Below, in pieces: positions 7,399 through 14,594 of a stretch of DNA of 64,000 bases. The notes beneath the pieces were generated by a model that ran no database searches, was not told where the DNA came from, and was given only the letters and a program-made list of their open reading frames with translations. Source of the DNA: a virus; IMG/VR virus record IMGVR_UViG_3300032093_000037, positions 1 through 64,000 of that record. One strand, 5' to 3'. The position numbers and the translations under genes were made by a program. How positions within the stretch are numbered: the stretch's first letter is position 1; every line of letters begins with the position of its first letter.

Positions 7399-8334
7399 AT
7401 GAAAAACATTTGTATTGATATTACACAATGCCGAGCTTTAGGAGATACTTTATGTGCCACACCTGTAGTTAGAAAAATTAGTAAAACATATAATCAAAAA
7501 GTTTCTGTAATCTCCCATCATTCAGAAATATTTTCAAATTTACCTTATGTAGAAAATAATTATCAATATTCCCCCGAAACGTTTGATAAAATAAAAGACG
7601 AGTATGAAATGTTTCAAACTTTCGACGTTTTTTATAAGGAAAGTGGTATTTGTAACAAACATAATACAATGGACATCAGACAACTTCATGCCATTAGTTT
7701 AGGTTTTATGTTAACAAAAAAAGAAATGGAAATGGATTATATCACTGATGACAATGTCATCTTACCTGATTTACCATTAAAATATGTTTTAATTCATCCA
7801 GTTCAAAATTGGGATTCAAGAACTTGGCCGGCAAAAAGTTGGCAAATGTTAACACAACTTTTAAATGAAAAAGGTATTTCAGTAATTTCTGTGGGTAAAG
7901 ATTCTTCAGAAATGGGAGGTTCTAATGTTGATAAACCCGTATTTAATTTTCCAATAAAGCTTGGGTACAACTTAATGAATCAAACGACCTTAGATCAAAC
8001 TTGGCATTTGATTAACAATAGCTCTTGTTTTGTAACTATGGATTCAGGTCTTTTACATTTAGCAGGAACAACAGATGTTAACATAATTCAGTTGGGAAGT
8101 TCCATTGATCCTGAGTTCAGATCGCCCTATAGACAAGGTTCTCAGAATTATAAATACCACTATGTTAGAGGTGGTTGTGGATTAAATTGTGCTTCAGATA
8201 TGAAATATGGTGTTAGAGAATGGGGGACAATTCAAGGAATACCATCTTTAGTTGGGTGTTTAGAAAGAAAAAAAACTTTTGAGTGCCACCCATCTGTTTT
8301 ACAGGTATACCAAAAAATTTTGGAAATAGTGTAG
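7399..8334 (+). CDS. GT9-family (heptosyltransferase-like) glycosyltransferase
   Basis: A 311-residue protein starting at ATG 7399, preferred over the TTG one codon upstream. It has an N-terminal RALGDTLCATPVVRKI loop, central LIHPVQNWDSRTWPAKSW, and C-terminal CFVTMDSGLLHLAGTT followed by IIQLGSS, all GT9 hallmarks. A C-terminal tail with several cysteines (GGCGLNCASD, GCLE, FECH) recalls the cysteine-rich tail of the heptosyltransferase-like domain at 3383-6292. Donors in this family are ADP-heptose or related sugars. It sits between fibre-type genes and has no TATTTATA motif upstream, so it may be expressed at a different time from them. Confidence 0.78.
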   Translation: MKNICIDITQCRALGDTLCATPVVRKISKTYNQKVSVISHHSEIFSNLPYVENNYQYSPETFDKIKDEYEMFQTFDVFYKESGICNKHNTMDIRQLHAISLGFMLTKKEMEMDYITDDNVILPDLPLKYVLIHPVQNWDSRTWPAKSWQMLTQLLNEKGISVISVGKDSSEMGGSNVDKPVFNFPIKLGYNLMNQTTLDQTWHLINNSSCFVTMDSGLLHLAGTTDVNIIQLGSSIDPEFRSPYRQGSQNYKYHYVRGGCGLNCASDMKYGVREWGTIQGIPSLVGCLERKKTFECHPSVLQVYQKILEIV

Positions 8335-8339
8335 TTAGG

Positions 8340-8347
8340 TATTTATA
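8340..8347 (+). promoter_or_regulatory. TATTTATA candidate late promoter
   Basis: TATTTATA just after the preceding stop codon and 6 nt upstream of the start at 8354. The short gap would leave almost no 5' leader if the motif acts as a -10 element. Confidence 0.45.
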
Positions 8348-8353
8348 TTATAT

Positions 8354-8656
8354 ATGCCAAATTACGTAAATATAAATTCAATCGTAGGAACACCTCCATA
8401 CACAATATTTGTATGTGATCAGACTTTTACTTCTTGTTTTTTGGCTGCAGGACCAATTCCAATATCTACACCATATACTTTTATGGTACCACCACCATTA
8501 ACTAATGTGACAGACATTATTGTTAAAATAATTGATAGTAACGGATGTGATACTTGGTATCCACTATCTTGTGGGACTTACTACGGAAAGGAATTCGAAG
8601 ATTTTGCAATATTTTTGTTTCAGGACACAAATATATATTTATTTGAAGGTCAGTAA
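8354..8656 (+). CDS. small fibre-associated protein, Ig-like/SprB-repeat-like
   Basis: A 100-residue protein with a motif close to the site 6 nt upstream. The run GTPPYTIFVCDQ, a Pro-rich middle, then IIVKIIDSNGCDTWYPL resembles the PPYT...D.NGC pattern of SprB-type Ig-like repeats in flavobacterial surface proteins. The match is weak, covers a single copy and is unverified. It has four cysteines. Position between a GT9 gene and the collagen-like fibre gene suggests a small fibre or baseplate accessory protein. Function is otherwise unknown. Confidence 0.55.
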   Translation: MPNYVNINSIVGTPPYTIFVCDQTFTSCFLAAGPIPISTPYTFMVPPPLTNVTDIIVKIIDSNGCDTWYPLSCGTYYGKEFEDFAIFLFQDTNIYLFEGQ

Positions 8657-8664
8657 TATTTATT
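8657..8664 (+). promoter_or_regulatory. TATTTATT candidate late promoter
   Basis: TATTTATT overlapping the end of the upstream gene and only 3 nt before the start at 8668. If functional, the transcript would be close to leaderless. Confidence 0.4.
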
Positions 8665-8667
8665 AGT

Positions 8668-10002
8668 ATGCCAGTTTATAATAGACTCACAGATAGATCT
8701 CAAGTTTCAGCCGTCACAGTTAACGATATTTTTCACGTTGTAGTTACAGGTGATACAAGTCAGAGCCCACAAGGTTCTTCATATTTTGCCCCAATTAGTT
8801 TTTTACAACCAATATTAAGTGGTGCTAGTGGTTCGGCAGGTACTTCAGGTACAAATGGCACAAGTGGTACTAATGGGACTAGCGGGACTTTTGGTACTTC
8901 AGGTACAAATGGCACAAGTGGTACTAATGGTACTAGTGGGACTAACGGTACAAATGGTACTAATGGTACTAGTGGGACTAACGGTACAAATGGTACAAGC
9001 GGAACTAATGGTACAAATGGTACAAATGGTACAAGCGGAACTAATGGCACAAATGGTACTAATGGAACATCAGGTACCCATGGCACATCGGCAACTAACG
9101 GTACGTCAGGTACTAATGGTACAAGTGGAACAACTCCACCGGGTTTTACATCAGGTACTAATGGTACTAATGGTACAAACGGAACATCTGCAACTAATGG
9201 TACAAACGGAACTAATGGTACTTCAGGTACAAATGGGACATCAGGTACCAACGGAACATCAGGGACTAATGGAACTAATGGTACTTCAGGTACATCGCCA
9301 ACTTCAGCAACTACAGTCAGTACTATAGAAAACACAGGAAATACTAAATTTTATGTAACATTTGTTGATTCAAACAATACCGTTGCGCTAGCAGAAAGTT
9401 TATACACAAATGCAGGTATTAGCTTTAATCCAAGTACTGATATTCTTGAAGTTTCTTCCGCATACCAAAGTGGTGACGGAACAGTATCCGCACCATCACA
9501 TAGTTTTACTTCAGACCCAAATACGGGAATTTATAGGATAGGTACCGATAATATCGGTGTTGCCACTGGCGGTGTAAGACGAATGAGTGTTGATAGTAGT
9601 GGTACTTTATATGTTGGTAACGGGAATGAATCTAATGGATCAAACTTCATAATTCCTTTAGGTGGGTACGTCCAAACATCTAACGCAACTCCAACAACAT
9701 TAATAACTTTGGCAACATCAAACGATAATGTTTATACGGTAGAGGCGTTTGTTGCTGGTGCAACAACATCAGGGACTGTTGGTATTGGTGGAATTATAAG
9801 TGCAACTTTTTTAAATAACGGAGGAACTGTTAATCTTATTGGGGCAGTTCAAGGGTCAGTTCAAGAAAACATTATAGGGTCACCAACATTTACACTTCTT
9901 GGGTCGGGTAGTAATATTATTTTACAAGTTACAGGAGTTGCCTCAACTACTATTAATTGGTTCGGTAAAATTAAATATATCACAGGAAGTAGGTCAATTT
10001 AA
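8668..10002 (+). CDS. collagen-like fibre protein
   Basis: A 444-residue protein in three parts. Residues 1-51 are a short N-terminal virion-binding segment. Residues 52-210 are about 50 Gly-X-Y triplets, almost all GTN, GTS or GTx, with one break at about residue 155 (TTPPGF). The C-terminal ~230 residues contain DPNTGIYRIGTDNIGVATGG and VDSSGTLYVGNG, common in phage fibre head domains. Collagen-like stalks form triple helices that extend receptor-binding tips. The stalk has almost no proline, unlike animal collagen, and is extremely rich in Thr and Ser, which could be O-glycosylated. A putative GlcNAc-transferase gene follows directly. Confidence 0.85.
   Translation: MPVYNRLTDRSQVSAVTVNDIFHVVVTGDTSQSPQGSSYFAPISFLQPILSGASGSAGTSGTNGTSGTNGTSGTFGTSGTNGTSGTNGTSGTNGTNGTNGTSGTNGTNGTSGTNGTNGTNGTSGTNGTNGTNGTSGTHGTSATNGTSGTNGTSGTTPPGFTSGTNGTNGTNGTSATNGTNGTNGTSGTNGTSGTNGTSGTNGTNGTSGTSPTSATTVSTIENTGNTKFYVTFVDSNNTVALAESLYTNAGISFNPSTDILEVSSAYQSGDGTVSAPSHSFTSDPNTGIYRIGTDNIGVATGGVRRMSVDSSGTLYVGNGNESNGSNFIIPLGGYVQTSNATPTTLITLATSNDNVYTVEAFVAGATTSGTVGIGGIISATFLNNGGTVNLIGAVQGSVQENIIGSPTFTLLGSGSNIILQVTGVASTTINWFGKIKYITGSRSI
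8821..9297 (+). repeat. collagen-like triplet-coding repeat
   Basis: About 480 bp of degenerate 9-bp units encoding Gly-Thr-Asn/Gly-Thr-Ser. Synonymous codons vary between units (ggt/ggc/gga/ggg, act/acc/aca/acg), so the protein repeat is conserved more strictly than the DNA, consistent with selection on the protein. Confidence 0.9.
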
Positions 10003-10050
10003 CTTTCAGTTTTTCATTTATTTTAATCATTATTTTTTTATTTTTTCTGT

Positions 10051-11295
10051 ATGAGAATATTTGTACAGATTGCTGCTTATCGTGACCCCCAACTTATACC
10101 AACAATCAAATCTATGTTGGAGAATGCAAAAAAACCAAAAAACATTATTATTGGTATCGCAAGACAATTTAATCCTGAAGATGGTTTTGATGATTTAACT
10201 GAATATGAAAATGATGATCGTTTCCGTATTTTAAATATCCCATACACCGAATCAAAAGGAGTGTGTTGGGCAAGACATCAAGTACAACAATTATATGGGG
10301 GTGAAGAATACACACTTCAAATCGATTCTCATATGAGGTTTGAAAAAGATTGGGACGATACTTTAATTAAAATGATTAAAAAATTACAAAAACTTGGTCA
10401 TAAAAAACCTTTGTTAACGGGTTATGTTTCATCTTTTGATCCTGATAATGATCCTGAAGGTAGGGTTAATGAACCTTGGAGAATGGCATTTGATAGATTT
10501 ACACCTGAAGGCGTTGTATTTTTCTTACCTGAAGTGATTCCTGATTGGAAAAAAATTAAAGATCCAATTCCCGCAAGATTTTACTCGGCACACTTTTGTT
10601 TCACTTTAGGTCAATTCTCAACTGAAGTACAACACGATCCTGAATTTTATTTTCACGGAGAAGAAATTTCAATTACGGTTAGAGCTTATACACATGGATA
10701 TGATTTATTTCACCCAAACAAAGTTATTATTTGGCACGAATACACTAGAAAGGGTAGAACTAAACAGTGGGATGATGATAAGGAATGGTATTTGAAAAAT
10801 ACTGCCTGTCATAAAAAAAATAGACAACTTCTTGGTATAGATGGTGAAAAATATGAAGGAGATTATTATGAGTGGTTTGGTAAAGAAAGAACAATAAGAG
10901 ATTATGAAAAATATGCGGGGTTGCTATTTGAGACAAGAGCAGTACAACAAGACACTATAGATAAAAAATATCCACCAAACGAGTACAATTTTGAAAATGA
11001 GAACGAATGGAAAAAAAGTTTTTCCACAATATTCAAACACTGCATTGATTTAGATTTAAATCAAGTTCCTGAAACGGATTATGATTTTTGGGTTGTTGCC
11101 TTCCACGATCAAGAACATCAAACAATTTTTAGACAAGATGTCGACGCAAACGAGATTATAAGAATAAAGTCAGACCCTGAAGGATACGGTAAAATATGGA
11201 GAGAGTTCAACACAACAAAGATACCATCTTATTGGGTAGTGTGGCCTCACTCAATTTCAAAAGATTGGTGTGATAGAATTGTCGGTAATTTATGA
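10051..11295 (+). CDS. GlcNAc-transferase family protein (PF11397-like)
   Basis: A 414-residue GT-A enzyme. It opens with IFVQIAAYRDPQLIPTIKSM, which with YTLQIDSHMRFEKDWDDTL (DxD-type metal site at about residues 92-94) is the signature of the GlcNAc glycosyltransferase family. Its known members include eukaryotic Skp1 hydroxyproline GlcNAc-transferase. Later segments FHGEEISITVRAYTHGYDLF and VIIWHEY fit. Residues about 330-414 form an extra domain of unknown role. It follows the Thr-rich collagen-like fibre gene and its stop overlaps the next glycosyltransferase by 4 nt. A protein acceptor such as the fibre stalk is an attractive inference. Confidence 0.75.
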   Translation: MRIFVQIAAYRDPQLIPTIKSMLENAKKPKNIIIGIARQFNPEDGFDDLTEYENDDRFRILNIPYTESKGVCWARHQVQQLYGGEEYTLQIDSHMRFEKDWDDTLIKMIKKLQKLGHKKPLLTGYVSSFDPDNDPEGRVNEPWRMAFDRFTPEGVVFFLPEVIPDWKKIKDPIPARFYSAHFCFTLGQFSTEVQHDPEFYFHGEEISITVRAYTHGYDLFHPNKVIIWHEYTRKGRTKQWDDDKEWYLKNTACHKKNRQLLGIDGEKYEGDYYEWFGKERTIRDYEKYAGLLFETRAVQQDTIDKKYPPNEYNFENENEWKKSFSTIFKHCIDLDLNQVPETDYDFWVVAFHDQEHQTIFRQDVDANEIIRIKSDPEGYGKIWREFNTTKIPSYWVVWPHSISKDWCDRIVGNL

Positions 11296-12179
11296 AAACA
11301 CTATTTGTAACTTGTTTATATTCTAAACTTTTTGGATCTGAATTTGGTGGTAGAGATAGTAGAGACGGACATTATAAAAATTCATTAAAAAGTCTTTTAA
11401 AAATGTCTGATGCCAAATTTATTTGTTACACATCAGAAAATCAGTTAGAGGATTTAAAAACTTTCTTTTATAAACAAAACAAATTTAATGAGGATCAAAT
11501 TCAATTTAAAATATTTAATTTAAAAAATTGTGAATACCATCAACAAATTTCTGAATTAAGAAAAACACAAAGTAATTTACTACAAGACAGATGTTACGAA
11601 ATACAATACTCTAAATTCTTTTGGTGTTTAGAAAATTGTAACAATTCAGATTTTGATTATGTTTATTGGATTGATGCCGGATTGTCTCATAGTGGATTAA
11701 TACCACCAAAATATTTAGACCAAACAAAGGGGTATTGGGAAAAATATTTTGAGTCTGAATTATTTAACAACACATTTTTAAATAATTTGATTAAACATAC
11801 TGAAGAAAAGATTGTGGTATGTGCAAAAGAAAACCAAAGAAATTATTGGTCAAAAACCTTACCAAAAAAATATTATAACAATTATAGTTTTGATAGACAT
11901 ATCATCGGAGGTTTGTTCGGAGGTAAAAGAGAGAAATTAAAATACTTCTGTGATTTATTTAATAAAGAAATCAAAAAGGTTTTAAATAATGAAGTTGATC
12001 TTTATTTAGAAGAAAATATAATGAGTTTAATATTTTCTAATAATAAAGAGTTATTCAACCCACTTCTATTTGATATTTGGTGGCACGAAGAAGATTACAT
12101 ACCTGGCGTTGATTTGAAAGAATTGACGTTAAAAGAAAAAAGTTTTTATAAAATTATAGAAAATCTAAATAATATATAA
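11292..12179 (+). CDS. HtrL/YibB (WlaTC)-like glycosyltransferase
   Basis: A 295-residue protein overlapping the previous gene by 4 nt. It has LFVTCLYSKLFG at the N-terminus, FDYVYWIDAGLSHSG in the middle (acidic site of the HtrL/YibB family) and RHIIGGLFGGKREKL later. This family appears in LPS or capsule gene clusters as putative glycosyltransferases. The next gene repeats the same domain (YWIDAGL, GGFFGG), so the two probably arose by duplication. Substrate unknown. Confidence 0.65.
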   Translation: MKTLFVTCLYSKLFGSEFGGRDSRDGHYKNSLKSLLKMSDAKFICYTSENQLEDLKTFFYKQNKFNEDQIQFKIFNLKNCEYHQQISELRKTQSNLLQDRCYEIQYSKFFWCLENCNNSDFDYVYWIDAGLSHSGLIPPKYLDQTKGYWEKYFESELFNNTFLNNLIKHTEEKIVVCAKENQRNYWSKTLPKKYYNNYSFDRHIIGGLFGGKREKLKYFCDLFNKEIKKVLNNEVDLYLEENIMSLIFSNNKELFNPLLFDIWWHEEDYIPGVDLKELTLKEKSFYKIIENLNNI

Positions 12180-12180
12180 G

Positions 12181-13848
12181 ATGATAACATTAGTTACAGG
12201 ATTGTGGGATATTGGTAGAGGAGATCTATCAGAAGGATGGTCAAGGTCTTTTGATCATTATTTAAGTAAATTCGAACAACTATTACAGGTAGATTGTAAT
12301 ATGATAATTTTTGGTGATAGTGAATTAGAAAAATTTGTTAATGAAAGAAGAAGTGTAACTAACACACAATTTGTATTGAGAGATTTAAGTTGGTTTAGAA
12401 ATAATGAATTCTTCAATCAAATTCAGTCAATAAGAACAAATCCGAAATGGTGTAATCTTGCTGGTTGGTTAAAGGACTCAACACAAGCGAGATTAGAAAT
12501 GTACAACCCATTAGTCATGTCAAAAATGTTTTTATTACATGATGCGGTCTTATTAGATAAATTTAGTTCTGAAAAACTATATTGGATTGATGCTGGTTTA
12601 GCAAATACTGTCCACATGGGTTATCTAACTCATGATAAAGTATTACCAAGAATTGATAATCTTTTTAGTAATTTTACATTCATTTGTTTCCCGTATGTTG
12701 CCGATAAAGAAATACATGGTTTTGATATTAATAAAATGGATATCATTACAGGAACAAGAGTTGATAAAGTATGTCGAGGAGGATTCTTTGGCGGTCCTGT
12801 AAATTTAATTAGACAAATGAACACCCTCTATTATAATCTGATGAAATCAACATTAGAAAGAGGATTAATGGGGACGGAAGAAAGTCTATTTTCAATTTTA
12901 TTATATAACAACCCAACAATAATAGATTATGTAGAAATTGAGTCCAACGGTTTGATTTATAAATTTTTTGAAGATGTAAAAAACAATAATTTAGTCATCA
13001 AATCATTAAAAAAAGAAAGAGTTATAAAAAATAAAAACAATGGTCAAGTTGGTTTATACGTCATAACATTTAATAGTCCAAAACAATTCGAGACTCTTAT
13101 TAATTCTATGTTATTATATGACTCTGAATTTTTAGAAAAAACTAATAAATTTTTATTAAACAACTCAACTGATCTATCAACAACGCCTGAATATATTAAG
13201 TTGTGTGAGCAATATGGATTTGAACATATCAAAAAAGATAATATAGGGATTACAGGTGGTAGAGTGTTTGTTGCTGAACATTTTGAAAATTCAGACATGG
13301 AGTACTATTTGTTTTTTGAAGACGATATGTTTTTCAACATGGGTGCGGACGATTTATGTAAAAACGGATTTAACAGGAATGTAAGACACTTATATAGAAA
13401 AGTTTTACAAATTATGAGAAAAGAAAATTTTGATTTTTTAAAATTAAATTATACTGAATTTTATGGTAGTCATGAAAGACAATGGTCTTGGTATAATGTG
13501 GATCAAGAATTTAGATCAAAACATTGGCCAAATAATCAAAAACTACCGACACACGGTCAAGATCCTAATTCTCCTTTTTTAGAATTTAAAAATATAAAAT
13601 CTGTTGATGGCTTACCATACGCAACAGGTGAGATTTATTTATCTAATTGGCCAATTATTTTATCAAGAGAGGGAAATTACAAATGTTATATTGAAACTAA
13701 GTTTGATCATCCTTACGAACAAACTTTAATGTCTCACTGTTTCAAAGAAACAATTAAAGGTAGAATACATGCAGGTTTGTTACTTTTAACCCCAACTGAA
13801 CACAACAGGTTTGACTTCTATGATGGTAAATTGAGAAAAGAATTCTAA
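12181..13848 (+). CDS. two-domain glycosyltransferase: HtrL/YibB-like plus GT-A domain
   Basis: A 555-residue protein starting 1 nt after the previous stop. Residues 1 to about 270 repeat the HtrL/YibB-like domain (ITLVTGLWDIGRG, LYWIDAGLANTV, RGGFFGGPVNL). Residues about 285-555 are a GT2-like GT-A domain, with VGLYVITFNSPKQFETLINS, then IGITGGRVFVAEHF and the acidic metal site YYLFFEDDMFF, ending near HAGLLLLTPTEHNRF. One protein may therefore add two sugars in sequence. It closes the run of three glycosyltransferases between the collagen-like fibre and the next fibre genes. Confidence 0.7.
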   Translation: MITLVTGLWDIGRGDLSEGWSRSFDHYLSKFEQLLQVDCNMIIFGDSELEKFVNERRSVTNTQFVLRDLSWFRNNEFFNQIQSIRTNPKWCNLAGWLKDSTQARLEMYNPLVMSKMFLLHDAVLLDKFSSEKLYWIDAGLANTVHMGYLTHDKVLPRIDNLFSNFTFICFPYVADKEIHGFDINKMDIITGTRVDKVCRGGFFGGPVNLIRQMNTLYYNLMKSTLERGLMGTEESLFSILLYNNPTIIDYVEIESNGLIYKFFEDVKNNNLVIKSLKKERVIKNKNNGQVGLYVITFNSPKQFETLINSMLLYDSEFLEKTNKFLLNNSTDLSTTPEYIKLCEQYGFEHIKKDNIGITGGRVFVAEHFENSDMEYYLFFEDDMFFNMGADDLCKNGFNRNVRHLYRKVLQIMRKENFDFLKLNYTEFYGSHERQWSWYNVDQEFRSKHWPNNQKLPTHGQDPNSPFLEFKNIKSVDGLPYATGEIYLSNWPIILSREGNYKCYIETKFDHPYEQTLMSHCFKETIKGRIHAGLLLLTPTEHNRFDFYDGKLRKEF

Positions 13849-13854
13849 TCGAAG

Positions 13855-13862
13855 TATTTATA
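13855..13862 (+). promoter_or_regulatory. TATTTATA candidate late promoter
   Basis: TATTTATA followed by an A-rich stretch, 13 nt upstream of the structural gene at 13876. Confidence 0.55.
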
Positions 13863-13875
13863 GATAAAAGATTAG

Positions 13876-14571
13876 ATGGAGTTTTTTATCAGAAAAAATG
13901 CAACACTCCCTGTGTTGAAGATTAATGCTATTAAAGACGGAAGAAGTGACTACAATAGATCTATGAGATTTATTGAGGATACCGACATCTTTTTTTCTAT
14001 GGTGGACACAGAAACAAACATCCCAAGAATTACTTCTCGACCTGCGGGTTTGATGAAAAAAGACCCATTAGATATTAGTACTGATGCCGAGTATTATGTT
14101 TATTATCAATTTACACCATTTGACACAAAAAAAGTTGCAAGATATAAAGGTCAGTTTTTATTCAGAAATGAAACTGGAATATTAACATTACCATTAAGTG
14201 AAGAAATATATATAAACGTAATAGAAAGTTTTATAATTGATGACTTCGAGTTTCAAAGTTGTTACGTAGTTGATTATCCTTGTTGTTTCGGACCTGTACC
14301 ACCAAAACCACCTGGACCTATTCCACCAGGACCATCAACAACTACTACAACGACTATAATACCAACTACCACAACTACTACGATATTTGTATCACCGACC
14401 CCTACGGTTACGCCGACTAATACGGTTACACCAACCCCTACGGTAACACCAACTAACACCCCTACACCAACACCAACATCATCTCAACCGGTTGAGGAAC
14501 TTATAGATCCAATTATTACTGAAAATAATGAGTATATTAATATTGGTAATAACGAATACCTAAAATATTAA
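13876..14571 (+). CDS. virion protein with BppU-like N-terminal domain and Pro/Thr linker
   Basis: A 231-residue protein. Residues 1 to about 135 form a beta domain (LPVLKINAIKDG, IFFSMVDTETNIPRI, EYYVYYQFTPFDTKKVARYKGQF, YINVIESFI) that resembles the N-terminal domain of phage baseplate upper proteins (BppU); that is a pattern judgement only. It is followed by Pro/Gly, poly-Thr and PTPT segments (about residues 140-205) and a short tail. The N-terminal domain is duplicated in the gene at 16655. It probably anchors a fibre or cap to the baseplate through a flexible, possibly glycosylated linker. Confidence 0.68.
   Translation: MEFFIRKNATLPVLKINAIKDGRSDYNRSMRFIEDTDIFFSMVDTETNIPRITSRPAGLMKKDPLDISTDAEYYVYYQFTPFDTKKVARYKGQFLFRNETGILTLPLSEEIYINVIESFIIDDFEFQSCYVVDYPCCFGPVPPKPPGPIPPGPSTTTTTTIIPTTTTTTIFVSPTPTVTPTNTVTPTPTVTPTNTPTPTPTSSQPVEELIDPIITENNEYINIGNNEYLKY
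14335..14487 (+). repeat. Thr-rich and Pro/Thr linker-coding repeat
   Basis: Low-complexity DNA encoding a poly-Thr run and then PTPTVTPTNT-type units. Similar Pro/Thr linkers occur in the proteins at 16655, 27810 and 35565. Confidence 0.8.
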
Positions 14572-14574
14572 AAC

Positions 14575-14582
14575 TATTTATA
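14575..14582 (+). promoter_or_regulatory. TATTTATA candidate late promoter
   Basis: TATTTATA 12 nt upstream of the beta-helix protein start at 14595, followed by an A-rich run. Confidence 0.55.
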
Positions 14583-14594
14583 AAATAAAAAACT

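Noticed and set aside
8821-9297. Regular repeat that could suggest a CRISPR array
   Set aside because: Units are 9 bp and encode Gly-X-Y triplets in one frame; there are no spacers and no cas genes.
8819-9328. Plus-strand 169-residue frame rich in Gln, Val, Met and Leu
   Set aside because: Shadow frame of the same collagen-like repeat inside a clearly coding gene.
8760-9335. Minus-strand frame of 191 residues with VPLVPLVP repeats
   Set aside because: It is the antisense shadow of the collagen-like repeat; the periodic composition comes from the 9-bp repeat and there is no motif or leader.
14274-14459. Minus-strand Val/Gly-rich 61-residue frame
   Set aside because: Shadow of the poly-Thr and Pro/Thr linker repeat.
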